NCBI GenBank assembly: GCA_947455465.1 | Contig: CANGNS010000013.1 | Location: forward strand, 39,363-103,362 | Origin: Comamonadaceae bacterium | GTDB taxonomy: Bacteria; Pseudomonadota; Gammaproteobacteria; Burkholderiales; Burkholderiaceae_C | Reading direction: 5' to 3' | DNA length: 64,000 nt | Shown: in pieces, positions 42,417 through 51,624 of the stretch | How the letters are laid out: each line of letters starts with the position of its first letter | Numbering within the stretch: the stretch's first letter is position 1 | The notes under the pieces: generated by a model | Told to the model about the DNA's origin: nothing | Databases searched by the model: none | What the model saw: only the letters and a program-made list of their open reading frames with translations | Made by a program: the position numbers and the translations under genes

Positions 42417-44342
42417 ATGCTCAGCGCCGTTGCTGCCCCCACGCCCACACCTACGCCCCCACGCGCAGGCCCGTTCACGCTCGCACTGGTGGGCAATCCC
42501 AATTGCGGAAAGACCGCGCTCTTTAATTTGCTGACCGGTGCGCGCCAAAAGGTCGCCAATTACGCCGGTGTCACCGTGGAGCGCAAGCAAGGCCAGGCGC
42601 AGTTGCCCGACGGGCAGCGTCTGGTGGTGGTGGATTTGCCGGGTGCCTACAGCCTGAGCCCGGCCACGCCCGACGAGCAGGTCATGCGCGAGGTGCTGCT
42701 AGGCGAGCGCGCTGGAGAAGCCGTTCCCGATGCCATCGTCGCCGTGGTGGATGCCACCAATTTGCGCATGAATTTGCGCCTGGTGCTGGAGTTACGCGCT
42801 TTGGGCCGCCCCATGGTGGTCGCCCTCAACATGGCCGATGTGGCGCGCGCCAATGGCCTGGCCATCGATACCGCCCGCCTGGCCCAAGAACTGGGCTGTC
42901 CAGTGGTGGAAACCGTGGCCGTCAAGTCGCAGGGCCACCGCGCCTTGTTGCAGGCGCTTGGCCCCATGTTGGCGCAGGGCGCGCAGGCGCCGTCCACCTT
43001 GTCGCAGCCGGCGGTCCTGCAGGCGAGCGCAGCCGATTTGCAAGCCCAGGTACGCCGTATTTTGGCGGTGGTCGCACCAATAGCCCCGGCACGTGCGCGT
43101 TTTCAACACCGGCTCGATGGCGTGGTGATGCACCCGGTGGGGGGGCTGGTGGTGCTGGCAGCGGTGCTGTTTTTGATATTCCAGGCGGTGTTCAGCTGGG
43201 CCACCGTGCCCATGGACCTGATTAAAGAAGCCATGGCCGCCGTCGGCGATTGGACGACGGCCTCCATGGCGCCTGGTCCGCTGCGCAGCTTGCTGGTGGA
43301 CGGCGTGATCGCCGGCGTGGGCGGTGTGCTGGTGTTTTTGCCGCAAATCTTGATTTTGTTTTTCTTCATCTTGTTGCTGGAAGACTCGGGCTACCTGCCG
43401 CGCGCCGCGTTTTTGCTGGACACCGTGATGGGCAAAGTGGGCTTGTCCGGGCGTGCCTTCATTCCGCTTTTGAGCAGCTTTGCTTGTGCCATTCCCGGCA
43501 TCATGGCCACGCGTACGATTGCCAATTGGCGCGACCGGCTGGCCACCATCATGGTGGCGCCCCTGATGACCTGCTCGGCCCGCTTGCCGGTGTATGCCTT
43601 GCTGATTGGCGCCTTTGTACCCGAGCGCAGCGTGGCCGGGCTAAGTCTGCGCGGACTCACCCTTTTTGGTCTGTATGTGGCCGGCGTGCTCTCTGCCATG
43701 GCCGTGGCCTATGTGTTCAAGCGCGTGTGGATTAAGTCGAGCTACCAGCCGCTGATGCTGGAACTGCCTCCGTACCGCTACCCCAGTTTGCGCAATTTGG
43801 TGCTGGGGCTGTGGGAGCGCGCCCTGATATTTTTGCGCCGTGTAGGCGGCATTATTTTTTCTTTGATGGTGATTTTGTGGTTCTTGTCCACCTACCCGGC
43901 ACCGCCAGCGAGTTGGGACGCCAGCCAAGGCCCGGCCATCGCCTACAGCGCCGCAGGCATCTTGGGCCATGCGCTGCAATATGTGTTTGCGCCGGTGGGT
44001 TTTAACTGGCAAATCTCCATCGCGCTGGTGCCCGGTATGGCCGCGCGTGAAGTGGCGGTCGGTGCGCTGGGTACGGTGTATTCCTTGTCGGCGGCCGACA
44101 GCGGCGTGGCCGACGCGCTCTCGCCGGTGCTGGCGAGCAGTTGGTCGATGGCCACGGCCTATGCGCTGCTCGCTTGGTTTGTGTTTGCGCCGCAGTGCCT
44201 CTCGACGCTGGCTGTGGTGCGCCGCGAGACCAATTCTTGGCGCTACCCGCTCATCATGGCGGCCTATTTGTTTGCGCTGGCCTATGCCGCTGCCTGGCTG
44301 ACCTACCACGTCACTTTGTGGCTTGGCAGGGCGGGGGGGTAA
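42417..44342 (+). CDS. feoB: FeoB ferrous iron transporter
   Basis: A 641-residue Fe(II) permease with an N-terminal GTPase and a C-terminal membrane domain. G motifs: GNPNCGKT (about 26-33), YAGVTVERK, DLPGAYSL and NMAD. The membrane part shows LLSSFACAIPGIMATRTI, PLMTCSARLPVYALLIGAF (conserved cysteines) and AREVAVGALGTVYSL. It is shorter than E. coli FeoB. It is followed within three bases by a small membrane protein that may replace FeoC. A Fur-type site upstream suggests iron repression. Confidence 0.96.
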   Translation: MLSAVAAPTPTPTPPRAGPFTLALVGNPNCGKTALFNLLTGARQKVANYAGVTVERKQGQAQLPDGQRLVVVDLPGAYSLSPATPDEQVMREVLLGERAGEAVPDAIVAVVDATNLRMNLRLVLELRALGRPMVVALNMADVARANGLAIDTARLAQELGCPVVETVAVKSQGHRALLQALGPMLAQGAQAPSTLSQPAVLQASAADLQAQVRRILAVVAPIAPARARFQHRLDGVVMHPVGGLVVLAAVLFLIFQAVFSWATVPMDLIKEAMAAVGDWTTASMAPGPLRSLLVDGVIAGVGGVLVFLPQILILFFFILLLEDSGYLPRAAFLLDTVMGKVGLSGRAFIPLLSSFACAIPGIMATRTIANWRDRLATIMVAPLMTCSARLPVYALLIGAFVPERSVAGLSLRGLTLFGLYVAGVLSAMAVAYVFKRVWIKSSYQPLMLELPPYRYPSLRNLVLGLWERALIFLRRVGGIIFSLMVILWFLSTYPAPPASWDASQGPAIAYSAAGILGHALQYVFAPVGFNWQISIALVPGMAAREVAVGALGTVYSLSAADSGVADALSPVLASSWSMATAYALLAWFVFAPQCLSTLAVVRRETNSWRYPLIMAAYLFALAYAAAWLTYHVTLWLGRAGG

Positions 44343-44344
44343 GC

Positions 44345-44599
44345 GTGCTGGGTTGGCAAGACGTCTTTAGCACCCTGCTGGTGGCGGCCAGCTTCGCCTA
44401 CGCCGCCTGGAGCCTGATGCCGGCCCTGTGGCGCAGGAAGCTGGCAGGCGCCATGCTGCAGTGGCCCTTGCCCGCGTGGGCGCGTGGGCGCCTGTCCAGG
44501 GCCACGGCGGGCGGGGCCTGCCAGTGCGACGGTTGCGACCAGAGCAGTGCGTCGCCCGCAGCAGAGAAAAAAATCATTTTTATGCAGCGCCGCCCTTAA
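44345..44599 (+). CDS. Small membrane protein with a CxCxxC motif, linked to feoB
   Basis: An 84-residue protein. One hydrophobic segment at the N terminus (VFSTLLVAASFAYAAWSLM) is followed by a basic stretch and GACQCDGCDQ, three cysteines in CxCxxC. The start is a GTG at 44345, two bases after the feoB stop, with GGGGGGT just upstream. The frame is open back into feoB, so the start is inferred from spacing. It is not E. coli-type FeoC in sequence. Small Cys-bearing membrane proteins next to feoB occur in several bacterial groups; a role in ferrous iron uptake or sensing is likely but unproven. Confidence 0.72.
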   Translation: MLGWQDVFSTLLVAASFAYAAWSLMPALWRRKLAGAMLQWPLPAWARGRLSRATAGGACQCDGCDQSSASPAAEKKIIFMQRRP

Positions 44600-44620
44600 T
44601 CGGGTCTGCGCCGCTGCACA

Positions 44621-45577
44621 CTAATCGCGGGGTTTGAGGCCGATGGTCATGGGCGAGGGCACGCGCCCGTTTTCGTCCAGCGGCAGGCGCTCGGTTTTCA
44701 AGATGGCGTTGAGGGCTACCTCGTCCCAGGCCGGGTCGCCGCTTTTTTTGACCAACTTGGCGCTGATGACTTTGCCGCTGGCGTCGGTATAGACCTCGTA
44801 ATCGGCCATCAGGTTGGCGCTGAATTCTTTGAGTTGTGAAATATTGGGCCGGATGGCCGCTACCACCTTGGCGCCATATTTGGCCGTCGGACCGCTGCTG
44901 TGGCTGGCGGTTCCGGTGGCGCTGGGGCTGCCGCTGCCGCTGGCGCCGGCCAGGCGCAGCGCACGTTCGGTGGCTTCTTTGAGGCGCTGCTCGCTTTGGG
45001 CTGCTTCCTCACGGGCTTTGGCCGCCTCCAGTTTCTTGGCTTGCGCGGCTTTGGCCAGCTTGGTCTTTTCTTCTTTGGCTTTGTCCTCTTTGGCTTTCAG
45101 GGCCTCGGCTTTTTTCTTATCTTCCTCGCGCTGGGCTTGCTTGCGCTCCTCCTCTTTACGCTGTTCGGCTTTGCGCTGTTCCAAGGCCTCCTTGGCTTTG
45201 CGCTTTTTCTCTTCCAGGGCTTTTTGCAAAGCCTCTTTTTTCTCGGCGGCCTTGCGCTCGGCCAGCACGATGGCCGGGTCGGGCAGGGGCGCAGGTGCCG
45301 GCTTTTCTTCGACCGGCGTTGGCGGCGGGGGCGTATTGAGCGCAGCTTCTTCGGGCGGCGCCGGAGGTGCAGGAGGCGGGGGGGCTGCCTGCACCGGCAA
45401 CTCGGACCACAGCTGCGCCTCCACGGTCACGATCTCCACGCTGTGGTGACGCCAACGCACCGCCACCGACAGCGCAATGACCAGCAAGATATGCACGATC
45501 ACCGCCAAAACCAAAGCCGGACCCATGCCCGGGCTGCGCGTGGGCAGAAAATCCGTATGCGCGCGGCTTTGGCTCAT
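44621..45577 (-). CDS. tolA: TolA envelope-spanning protein
   Basis: A 318-residue protein with one N-terminal helix (PALVLAVIVHILLVIALSV), a proline-rich segment (about 65-95), a long Lys/Ala/Glu-rich coiled-coil domain (about 100-215) and a TonB/TolA C-terminal domain (YEVYTDASGKVISAKLVKKSGDPAWDEVALNAI). It links the TolQR motor to the outer membrane. It follows tolR by six bases. TolB and Pal are not in the window. Confidence 0.93.
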   Translation of the reverse strand: MSQSRAHTDFLPTRSPGMGPALVLAVIVHILLVIALSVAVRWRHHSVEIVTVEAQLWSELPVQAAPPPPAPPAPPEEAALNTPPPPTPVEEKPAPAPLPDPAIVLAERKAAEKKEALQKALEEKKRKAKEALEQRKAEQRKEEERKQAQREEDKKKAEALKAKEDKAKEEKTKLAKAAQAKKLEAAKAREEAAQSEQRLKEATERALRLAGASGSGSPSATGTASHSSGPTAKYGAKVVAAIRPNISQLKEFSANLMADYEVYTDASGKVISAKLVKKSGDPAWDEVALNAILKTERLPLDENGRVPSPMTIGLKPRD

Positions 45578-45583
45578 GGGCAG

Positions 45584-46009
45584 TTAGGGCGCCAACTGGA
45601 CAGACAGCCCAATGCGCGCAATACCGGCACGCTGCAAGGTGTCCATGACCTTGACCACCCGCTCATACTGCACGCTTTTGTCGGCACTGATGACCACCGC
45701 TGCGCCATTGGGCGGGGCTTTGCTTTGCGCCTGGCGCACGGCCTTGGCCAGGGTGTCGAGGTGGACGGCTTCGCTACCGTCTTGGGTCTTGAGCTCCAGC
45801 CCATCGTCTTTGCCCACGACCACCTGGATAACCACGTCGGGTTGCTTGGCGGCGCTGCCCATGCTGGGCAGATCGACCATGCTGGGGGTGATCAGTGGCG
45901 CGGTCACCATAAAAATGATGAGCAGCACCAACATCACGTCGATGAAGGGCACCATATTGGGCTCGCTGATGGTGCGCCGGCCGCGCCCCCGTGAACTCAC
46001 TGCTGGCAT
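45584..46009 (-). CDS. tolR: TolR (ExbD/TolR family) protein
   Basis: A 141-residue proton-channel partner of TolQ. It has one helix with the functional Asp (EPNMVPFIDVMLVLLIIFMVTAPL) and a periplasmic domain. AAGGAG precedes the ATG at 46009. It is in the operon tolQ-tolR-tolA. Confidence 0.95.
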   Translation of the reverse strand: MPAVSSRGRGRRTISEPNMVPFIDVMLVLLIIFMVTAPLITPSMVDLPSMGSAAKQPDVVIQVVVGKDDGLELKTQDGSEAVHLDTLAKAVRQAQSKAPPNGAAVVISADKSVQYERVVKVMDTLQRAGIARIGLSVQLAP

Positions 46010-46019
46010 GGCGGGCTCC

Positions 46020-46718
46020 TTAACGCGGCGCGGCCACGCTGGCCTGCGCGCTCACATTGCGCTGCAAGATGTTGGAGAACTCTTCGATAAAGGTCTCGTG
46101 GCTGATGGCAATGCGGTCAATATCGCGCGCAAAGCGGTTGTACGCGATGACCGCCGGAATGGCCGCAAACAGGCCAATGGCCGTGGCCACCAAGGCCTCG
46201 GCAATGCCCGGGGCCACCGTGGCCAAGGTCACCTGCTGCAGCGCCGCCAGGCCGGTAAAAGCGTGCATGATGCCCCAGACCGTGCCAAACAAGCCCACAT
46301 ACGGTGAGACGGAGCCGACCGAGGCTAGAAAGGACAGATTGCTCTCGACCTCGTCCATCTCACGCTGAAAGCTTGCCCGCATGGCGCGCCGCGCGCCGTC
46401 CATGAGCGTGGCCACATCGCTCACACGGCGCTCGCGCAGTTTTTGGAACTCGCGCATGCCGCTGGCAAAAATGCGCTCCATGGGCCCCGAGGCTTTGCCC
46501 TTGCTCGCCGCTGTGGAGTAGAGCTCGTTGAGGCTGGCGCCGGACCAAAACTCGCGCTCAAAGCCCTCGTTTTGCGACTTTACGCGCTGAATGCCAAAGA
46601 TCTTGCGAAAAATCGCCGCCCAACTGGCCACCGAAACCAGCAGCAAAAGCAGCATCACAAGTTGCACGACCACGCTGGCGTGCAGCACAAGTTGGAGGAT
46701 GTCGAGGTCTTGGTTCAT
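46020..46718 (-). CDS. tolQ: TolQ (MotA/TolQ/ExbB family) protein
   Basis: A 232-residue inner-membrane stator with three helices (LVLHASVVVQLVMLLLLLVSVASW; SVGSVSPYVGLFGTVWGIMHAF; GLFAAIPAVIAYNRFA). It drives TolA with TolR using the proton gradient. I chose the ATG at 46718; a TTG nine bases upstream is an alternative. The gene usually upstream, ybgC, is missing here. Confidence 0.95.
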   Translation of the reverse strand: MNQDLDILQLVLHASVVVQLVMLLLLLVSVASWAAIFRKIFGIQRVKSQNEGFEREFWSGASLNELYSTAASKGKASGPMERIFASGMREFQKLRERRVSDVATLMDGARRAMRASFQREMDEVESNLSFLASVGSVSPYVGLFGTVWGIMHAFTGLAALQQVTLATVAPGIAEALVATAIGLFAAIPAVIAYNRFARDIDRIAISHETFIEEFSNILQRNVSAQASVAAPR

Positions 46719-46759
46719 GGTGTCCAAAGTGGTGAGGTAGGTGACGAATAAACCCGGTG

Positions 46760-47950
46760 CTAGCCCAGCAACTGGCGCAGGCGCGCAATCGCGGTTTCCA
46801 AATGCTCCATGGAGCTGGCGGTTGAAAAGCGGATGAACTGCCCGGTCTGAAACTGACCAAAATCGCGCCCCGGCGTAACGGCCACATGGGCGCGCTCCAT
46901 CAGCGCAAAAGCCACATCCCAGCTGCCTTGCACGCCCAGCTGGGCGCTGGCTTGGGTGCAGTCGGCCCAGGCATAAAACGCGCCGTCGGGCATGACCGGC
47001 ACGTCCAGGCCCAATTGCTGCAAGGCGGGCACAAAATAGTCGCGCCGCGCTTGGAAGGCGGCGCGCCGTGTTTCGTATAGGGCAATGCTTTCGGGCTCAA
47101 AACAGGCCAAGGCGGCGTACTGCGCAATGGCGCTGGGGCAGATAAACAGGTTTTGCGCCAGGCGCTCGACCGCCGGCACCAAATCCGGTGGCAGTACCAG
47201 CCAGCCCAAACGCCAGCCGGTCATATTGAAATACTTGCTAAAGCTGTTGATGCTGATGATGGACTCGTCCAGCGCCAAAGCGCTTTGCCCGAAATGCGCG
47301 TCGTAACTGAGCGGCAAATAAATCTCATCGACCAGCGTCACACCACCGCGCGCCTGCACCGCCTGGGCGATGCGCGCCATCTCGGCCGGGTCGATGGAGC
47401 TGCCCGTCGGGTTGGATGGCGAGGCCAACAGCACGCCGCGCGTGTTCGGTCCCCAGGCCGCCTCCACCTGCGCCGCACTGAGCTGAAAGCGCTGGGCTGC
47501 GGTGGTCGGTAGCAGCACCGCCTTGGCGTCGGCCGCACTCACAAAGTGCCGGTTACAGGGGTAGCTGGGGTCGGGCATGAGCACTTCATCCCCGGCGTTG
47601 AGCAAAGCCAGGCAGGCCAGTTGCAGCGCGGCCGAGGCGCCGGCGGTGACCACAATGCGCTCGGGCGCAATTGCCAGGCCAAATCGCTGGCTGTACCACT
47701 GGCTGATGCGCTCGCGCAGCTGCGGCAAGCCGGTGGCCGGCGTGTACTGGCTGCGCCCCTGGGCAATGGCTTCTTGCGCAGCCGCTTGCACTGCGGGTGG
47801 GGCGGTGAAATCGGGCTCGCCGATGTTCAAAAACACCATGGGCTTGGCGCTGCCTTGCAGGCTGCGCGCCCTATCGGCGGCGGCTTTGGCCACCTCCATG
47901 ACATAAAAGGGTTCTATGGCCTGCGCGCGCCGGGAAATTTGCATTGCCAT
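46760..47950 (-). CDS. PLP-dependent class I/II aminotransferase
   Basis: A 396-residue fold-type I aminotransferase. The PLP lysine is in SINSFSKYFNMTGWRLGW; other signatures are NIGEPDFTAPPAV, SQYTPATGLPQLRERIS, SPSNPTGS and RFSTASSMEHLETAIARL. The substrate (aspartate, aromatic or branched-chain amino acid) is not determined. It is separated from nusB by 21 bases, so it may belong to the rib-nusB operon, a common Burkholderiales arrangement. Confidence 0.92.
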   Translation of the reverse strand: MAMQISRRAQAIEPFYVMEVAKAAADRARSLQGSAKPMVFLNIGEPDFTAPPAVQAAAQEAIAQGRSQYTPATGLPQLRERISQWYSQRFGLAIAPERIVVTAGASAALQLACLALLNAGDEVLMPDPSYPCNRHFVSAADAKAVLLPTTAAQRFQLSAAQVEAAWGPNTRGVLLASPSNPTGSSIDPAEMARIAQAVQARGGVTLVDEIYLPLSYDAHFGQSALALDESIISINSFSKYFNMTGWRLGWLVLPPDLVPAVERLAQNLFICPSAIAQYAALACFEPESIALYETRRAAFQARRDYFVPALQQLGLDVPVMPDGAFYAWADCTQASAQLGVQGSWDVAFALMERAHVAVTPGRDFGQFQTGQFIRFSTASSMEHLETAIARLRQLLG

Positions 47951-47971
47951 CGGCTGAAGGGCCCGCCGCGA

Positions 47972-48493
47972 TTAAGCGCTCTCGCGCTGGGCGCGGTCGG
48001 CCTCGACTTCCAGGGCCCGCAAGCTCGGCGCCAGCCCGTTGAGGACCGCGTTGACATATTTGTGGCCGTCGGTGCCGCCAAACTCTTTGGCCAGCTCGAC
48101 ACATTCGTTGAGCACCACGCGCCAGGGCACGTCGAGGCAGTGCTGCATTTCATAGACGCCAATCCACATCACCACATGCTCGACCGGTGAGATTTCAGTC
48201 AGGGGCCGGTCCAAGCGGGTGCTGATCAGCGCGTCGGCGTCTTGGGCTTGGGCGATACAGCCATGCAAGAGCGCATCAAAGTGCGCCGCATCGGCTTTGT
48301 GAAAGCCCGACAGGTCGCGGGTAAAGCTGTCCACATCGGTTGGCGTGTTTTTGCCCACCAGGCTTTGGTAAAGGCCTTGCACCGCGAACTCGCGGGCGCG
48401 GCTGCGCTTGTTTTTGGTGGCGGTTTTGCGCACGCCGGTGCTGCTCAGTTGGACAGGCGCGTGGTCAGGGCGGGCGGTATCGCTTGCGGCCAT
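47972..48493 (-). CDS. nusB: Transcription antitermination factor NusB
   Basis: A 173-residue protein that binds boxA RNA with NusE in rRNA antitermination. Signatures: [15 protein letters not shown] and [27 protein letters not shown]. The ATG at 48493 shares its A with the ribH stop (TGATG), so the two are coupled; a GTG three bases upstream is an alternative. A charged N-terminal tail precedes the domain. Confidence 0.95.
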   Translation of the reverse strand: MAASDTARPDHAPVQLSSTGVRKTATKNKRSRAREFAVQGLYQSLVGKNTPTDVDSFTRDLSGFHKADAAHFDALLHGCIAQAQDADALISTRLDRPLTEISPVEHVVMWIGVYEMQHCLDVPWRVVLNECVELAKEFGGTDGHKYVNAVLNGLAPSLRALEVEADRAQRESA

Positions 48494-48966
48494 CACATGC
48501 TTTCGAGCAAGTTGGCCATCTCGACGGCTACACGGGCCGCGTCGCGCCCTTTGTCGATTTGGCGCGCCTGCGCCTGCGCCACGTCTTCGGTGGTGAGGAT
48601 GGCATTGGCAATCGGAATTTGGTAATCCAGCGCAATGCGGGTGACGCCCGCGCCTGATTCATTGGCCACCAGCTCAAAGTGATAGGTCTCGCCACGGATG
48701 ATGCAGCCCAGGGCAATTAGTGCGTCGTATTTGCTGCGCTCGGCCAAGGCCTGCAGGGCCACCGGCACCTCGAGCGCACCGGGCACGGTGAGGTGGTGGA
48801 TATCGCGCTCGGCCACACCGAGCACCAGCAACTCTTGCTTGCAGGCCTGTGCTAGCGCGTTGGTGATGTCGGCGTTAAAGCGCGCTTGCACCAGGGCAAT
48901 GCGCAGGCCTTTGCCTTGCAGGCGCTGGTCTTGCGCGTCGATGTTGCCTTTGTCTGCACCAAACAT
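48493..48966 (-). CDS. ribH: 6,7-dimethyl-8-ribityllumazine synthase
   Basis: Penultimate riboflavin enzyme, 157 residues. It carries [19 protein letters not shown], the substrate-binding [14 protein letters not shown] and the catalytic [24 protein letters not shown] (His in the TxHxE motif). The ATG at 48966 gives the normal start; it follows ribBX by 26 bases. Confidence 0.96.
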   Translation of the reverse strand: MFGADKGNIDAQDQRLQGKGLRIALVQARFNADITNALAQACKQELLVLGVAERDIHHLTVPGALEVPVALQALAERSKYDALIALGCIIRGETYHFELVANESGAGVTRIALDYQIPIANAILTTEDVAQAQARQIDKGRDAARVAVEMANLLESM

Positions 48967-48992
48967 GGTTTTCTTTCGTTTTTCAAAAAAGT

Positions 48993-50123
48993 TTAAGCGG
49001 CTGGGGCGCTGATGTAGCCGGTGGTCTCCAGCCCATAGCCGGCCATGCTGGGCATGCGGCGCGGCGAGCCCATCAGGCGCATTTTGTGCACACCGCACAG
49101 GCGCAAAATTTGGGCGCCTACGCCGTAGGTACGCAAATCCATGCGGCCGCGCTCGGGCGCTTGGGCGGGGCGGGCTGTGCCTTCAAACTGGGACAGCAGT
49201 TGCTCGCCGGTTTCGCCGCAATTGAGCAGCACCAGCACGCCTTTGCCTTCTGCGGCGATATGCGCCAGGCTGGCGTCCAGGCTCCAGGAGTGCAGGGTGC
49301 GCCCGCGCTCCAGGGCGTCAAGCACCGACAGCGGCTCGTGCACGCGTGCCGCCACGGCTTCGTCGGGGGTCCATTGGCCCAACACCAGGGCCAAATGCAC
49401 GCCCTGGCCGGTGGAGTCTTGGAAGGCATGGGCCTGAAATTGGCCAAAGGCCGTTTCCAAGGGGCGGCTGCCTTTGCGCTCGACCAGCGATTCCACCTGG
49501 CTGCGGTGGGCGATCAGATCGGCAATCGTGCCAATCTTCAGGCCATGCTCAGCCGCAAACAGCTGCAAATCAGGCAGCCGCGCCATGGTGCCGTCGTCTT
49601 TCATGATTTCGCAAATCACGGCGGCCGGTGCGCAGCCGGCCATCGCGGCCAGGTCGCAGCCCGCCTCGGTATGGCCGGCGCGCATGAGCACACCGCCGTC
49701 CACCGCTTGCAGCGGAAAAATATGGCCCGGCTGCACCAAATCGTCCGGTTTGGCATCGGGTGCTACGGCGGCGCGCACGGTACAGGCGCGGTCAGCGGCC
49801 GAAATGCCAGTGCTCACGCCCACGGCGGCCTCGATAGAGACGGTAAAGGCGGTGCCGTGCTTGGTGCCGTTGCGCACCACCATGGGCGGCAGTTGCAGGC
49901 GCTCGCAGTGTTCGCGGGTGAGCGTCAGGCAAATGAGGCCGCGCCCAAAGCGCGCCATGAAATTGATAGCCTCGGCACTCACGTGCTGGGCGGCCAGCAC
50001 CAGATCGCCCTCGTTTTCACGGTCCTCTTCGTCGACCAGGATGACCATTTTCCCGGCGCGCATATCGGCCACGATGTCTTCAACAGGAGAAATAGGTATG
50101 GGCGTGGAGGTAGAGACGGTCAT
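48993..50123 (-). CDS. ribBX: DHBP synthase fused to a degenerate GTP cyclohydrolase II domain (RibBX type)
   Basis: The N-terminal domain (about 1-205) is a normal RibB with [18 protein letters not shown] and HTEAGCDLA, which makes dihydroxybutanone phosphate for lumazine. The C-terminal domain resembles RibA in fold ([26 protein letters not shown]) but the Zn-binding HSECLTGD...RCDCG stretch is replaced by [19 protein letters not shown] and the catalytic QEGRGIGL by [12 protein letters not shown] cyclohydrolase activity is therefore unlikely; this matches the RibBX variant known in Proteobacteria. A separate ribA must exist elsewhere. It heads ribBX-ribH-nusB. Confidence 0.92.
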   Translation of the reverse strand: MTVSTSTPIPISPVEDIVADMRAGKMVILVDEEDRENEGDLVLAAQHVSAEAINFMARFGRGLICLTLTREHCERLQLPPMVVRNGTKHGTAFTVSIEAAVGVSTGISAADRACTVRAAVAPDAKPDDLVQPGHIFPLQAVDGGVLMRAGHTEAGCDLAAMAGCAPAAVICEIMKDDGTMARLPDLQLFAAEHGLKIGTIADLIAHRSQVESLVERKGSRPLETAFGQFQAHAFQDSTGQGVHLALVLGQWTPDEAVAARVHEPLSVLDALERGRTLHSWSLDASLAHIAAEGKGVLVLLNCGETGEQLLSQFEGTARPAQAPERGRMDLRTYGVGAQILRLCGVHKMRLMGSPRRMPSMAGYGLETTGYISAPAA

Positions 50124-50220
50124 CGGGTAACTTTCGGGTTTTCCTGCGGCGCGGCGCGATGGGGGCCGGGGCCTGCAGGTACAGGGTCGGATTATCGCCG
50201 CAAGCGGCGCCTTGGCGGCC

Positions 50221-50625
50221 TTAGTCGTCCAGGGTGGCGCTCCAGCGGGCGTCCAGGCCGGCCTGCAATTTGCGCCGCTCGCGTTTGGTGGGGCGCCCGT
50301 GCTCGATGGCGCTGGCCGGCTCCACGCGCAGACGCCTTTGCTCTTGCTGGGCCAGGCGGGCGCTGATGCTGTCGGCCGTTTCCTCGTACAAGGCCTGCGC
50401 CACCGGGGCGGGCCCGCGCTGGCTGCTCAGGCCCCTAACCACGATGGTGCGCGCAATTTGCGCCTGCAGCACGGTGACGATCTCGCCCACGCGCAGCTCG
50501 CGGGCGGGCTTGACTTTGTTGGCGCCTACCTGGACGTGGCCTTTGTTGACCTCCTCGGTGGCCAGGGAGCGGGTCTTGAAAAAGCGCGCTGCCCACAGCC
50601 ATTTGTCGATTCGAACACTTTCCAT
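50221..50625 (-). CDS. hslR: S4-domain RNA-binding protein, Hsp15-like
   Basis: A 134-residue protein with an S4 domain (SVRIDKWLWAARFFKTRSLATEEVNKGHVQVGANKVKPARELRVGE) and a basic tail (GRPTKRERRKL), as in Hsp15, which rescues blocked 50S-nascent chain complexes. I chose the ATG at 50625; the open frame upstream has no family match. It is divergent from the FAH-family gene. Confidence 0.9.
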   Translation of the reverse strand: MESVRIDKWLWAARFFKTRSLATEEVNKGHVQVGANKVKPARELRVGEIVTVLQAQIARTIVVRGLSSQRGPAPVAQALYEETADSISARLAQQEQRRLRVEPASAIEHGRPTKRERRKLQAGLDARWSATLDD

Positions 50626-50750
50626 GCGTGCACTGTAGCGGCTTTTGGGCGCGGGCAGGGCGCCGGACCGGCGCAGGCTTTGCAGCACAATGGCGCTCAG
50701 AGGCGGCGCGTTGGGATGCCGTTTTTCACCCATTTCAAGGAAAGAGCGAC

Positions 50751-51599
50751 ATGAAATTGTTACGTTTTGGCCCGGCGGGCCAGGAGCGCGCAGGTATTTT
50801 GGGCAGCGACGGCATGGCCCGCGACATCTCCATGCTGGTGCCCGACTGGCGCGCCGCCCATTTGGCGCCCGCCGCATTGGACGCTTTGCGCGCTATCGAC
50901 GTGGACCGTTTGCCGCGCCTGCCCGAGGGCACGCGCTGGGGCTGCCCGGTGCCAGAGATTGGGAAAATTGTCTGCGTCGGCCTCAATTACGCCGACCACG
51001 CCCGCGAATCGGGCATGCAGCCGCCCAAAGAGCCGGTGCTTTTTCTCAAACCCACCAGTTCGCTCTCTGGCCCCAACGACCCGGTCACCATCCCGCGCGG
51101 CGCCCTCAAGACCGACTGGGAGGTTGAGCTGGGCGTGGTCATTGGCAGCAAAGCCAGCTATGTCAGCCAAGCGGACGCCTTGTTCCATGTGGCGGGCTAT
51201 GTGCTGGTCAACGATGTGTCCGAGCGCGCCTTTCAGCTCGAGCGCGGCGGCCAGTGGGACAAGGGCAAAGCCGCCGACACCTTCACGCCCGTAGGCCCCT
51301 GGTTGGTCACTGCGGACGAGGTGGCCGATCCGCAGCAGCTCAGTCTGTGGCTGGAGGTCAATGGCAAGCGGGTGCAAGACGGCACCACGTCCAATCTGAT
51401 TTTTGGCATCGCCGAACTGGTGAGCTACATCAGCGGCTTTATGACGCTGCATCCGGGCGACATCATCAGCACCGGAACACCGGCAGGCGTGGGTCTGGGA
51501 CTAAAACCCGAACCCTGTTACCTCAAGGCCGGCGACGTGATGCGCTTGGGCGTTGCTGGCCTGGGCGAGCAAAGTCAAACCTGCGTGGCCGCCGCTTAA
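50751..51599 (+). CDS. Fumarylacetoacetate hydrolase family protein
   Basis: A 282-residue FAH-fold hydrolase/isomerase/decarboxylase. GKIVCVGLNYADHARESG and KTDWEVELGVVIGS contain the catalytic His and metal-binding acidic residues; GYVLVNDVSERAFQ, GDIISTGTPAGVG and the final VAGLGEQ motifs follow. Substrates of the family range from 2-keto-dienoate acids to acylpyruvates; the specific one is not known. AAGGA precedes the ATG at 50751. No aromatic-degradation genes are adjacent. Confidence 0.9.
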   Translation: MKLLRFGPAGQERAGILGSDGMARDISMLVPDWRAAHLAPAALDALRAIDVDRLPRLPEGTRWGCPVPEIGKIVCVGLNYADHARESGMQPPKEPVLFLKPTSSLSGPNDPVTIPRGALKTDWEVELGVVIGSKASYVSQADALFHVAGYVLVNDVSERAFQLERGGQWDKGKAADTFTPVGPWLVTADEVADPQQLSLWLEVNGKRVQDGTTSNLIFGIAELVSYISGFMTLHPGDIISTGTPAGVGLGLKPEPCYLKAGDVMRLGVAGLGEQSQTCVAAA

Positions 51600-51624
51600 T
51601 TGCGCAAGGCGCCCTCGGTGGCGC

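Noticed and set aside
44141..44599. 153-residue reading of the small feo gene, starting inside feoB
   Set aside because: The first 68 residues would overlap feoB in another frame; the GTG at 44345 gives a normal operon spacing.
45000..45300. Repeat-like Lys/Ala/Glu segment as a DNA repeat array
   Set aside because: It is the coding sequence of the TolA coiled-coil domain, with no exact tandem unit.
50124..50220. FMN riboswitch upstream of ribBX
   Set aside because: The 97-base spacer is too short and I do not see the conserved RFN elements.
49086..50366. Plus-strand open frame across ribBX
   Set aside because: Antisense to ribBX and hslR, with no motif.
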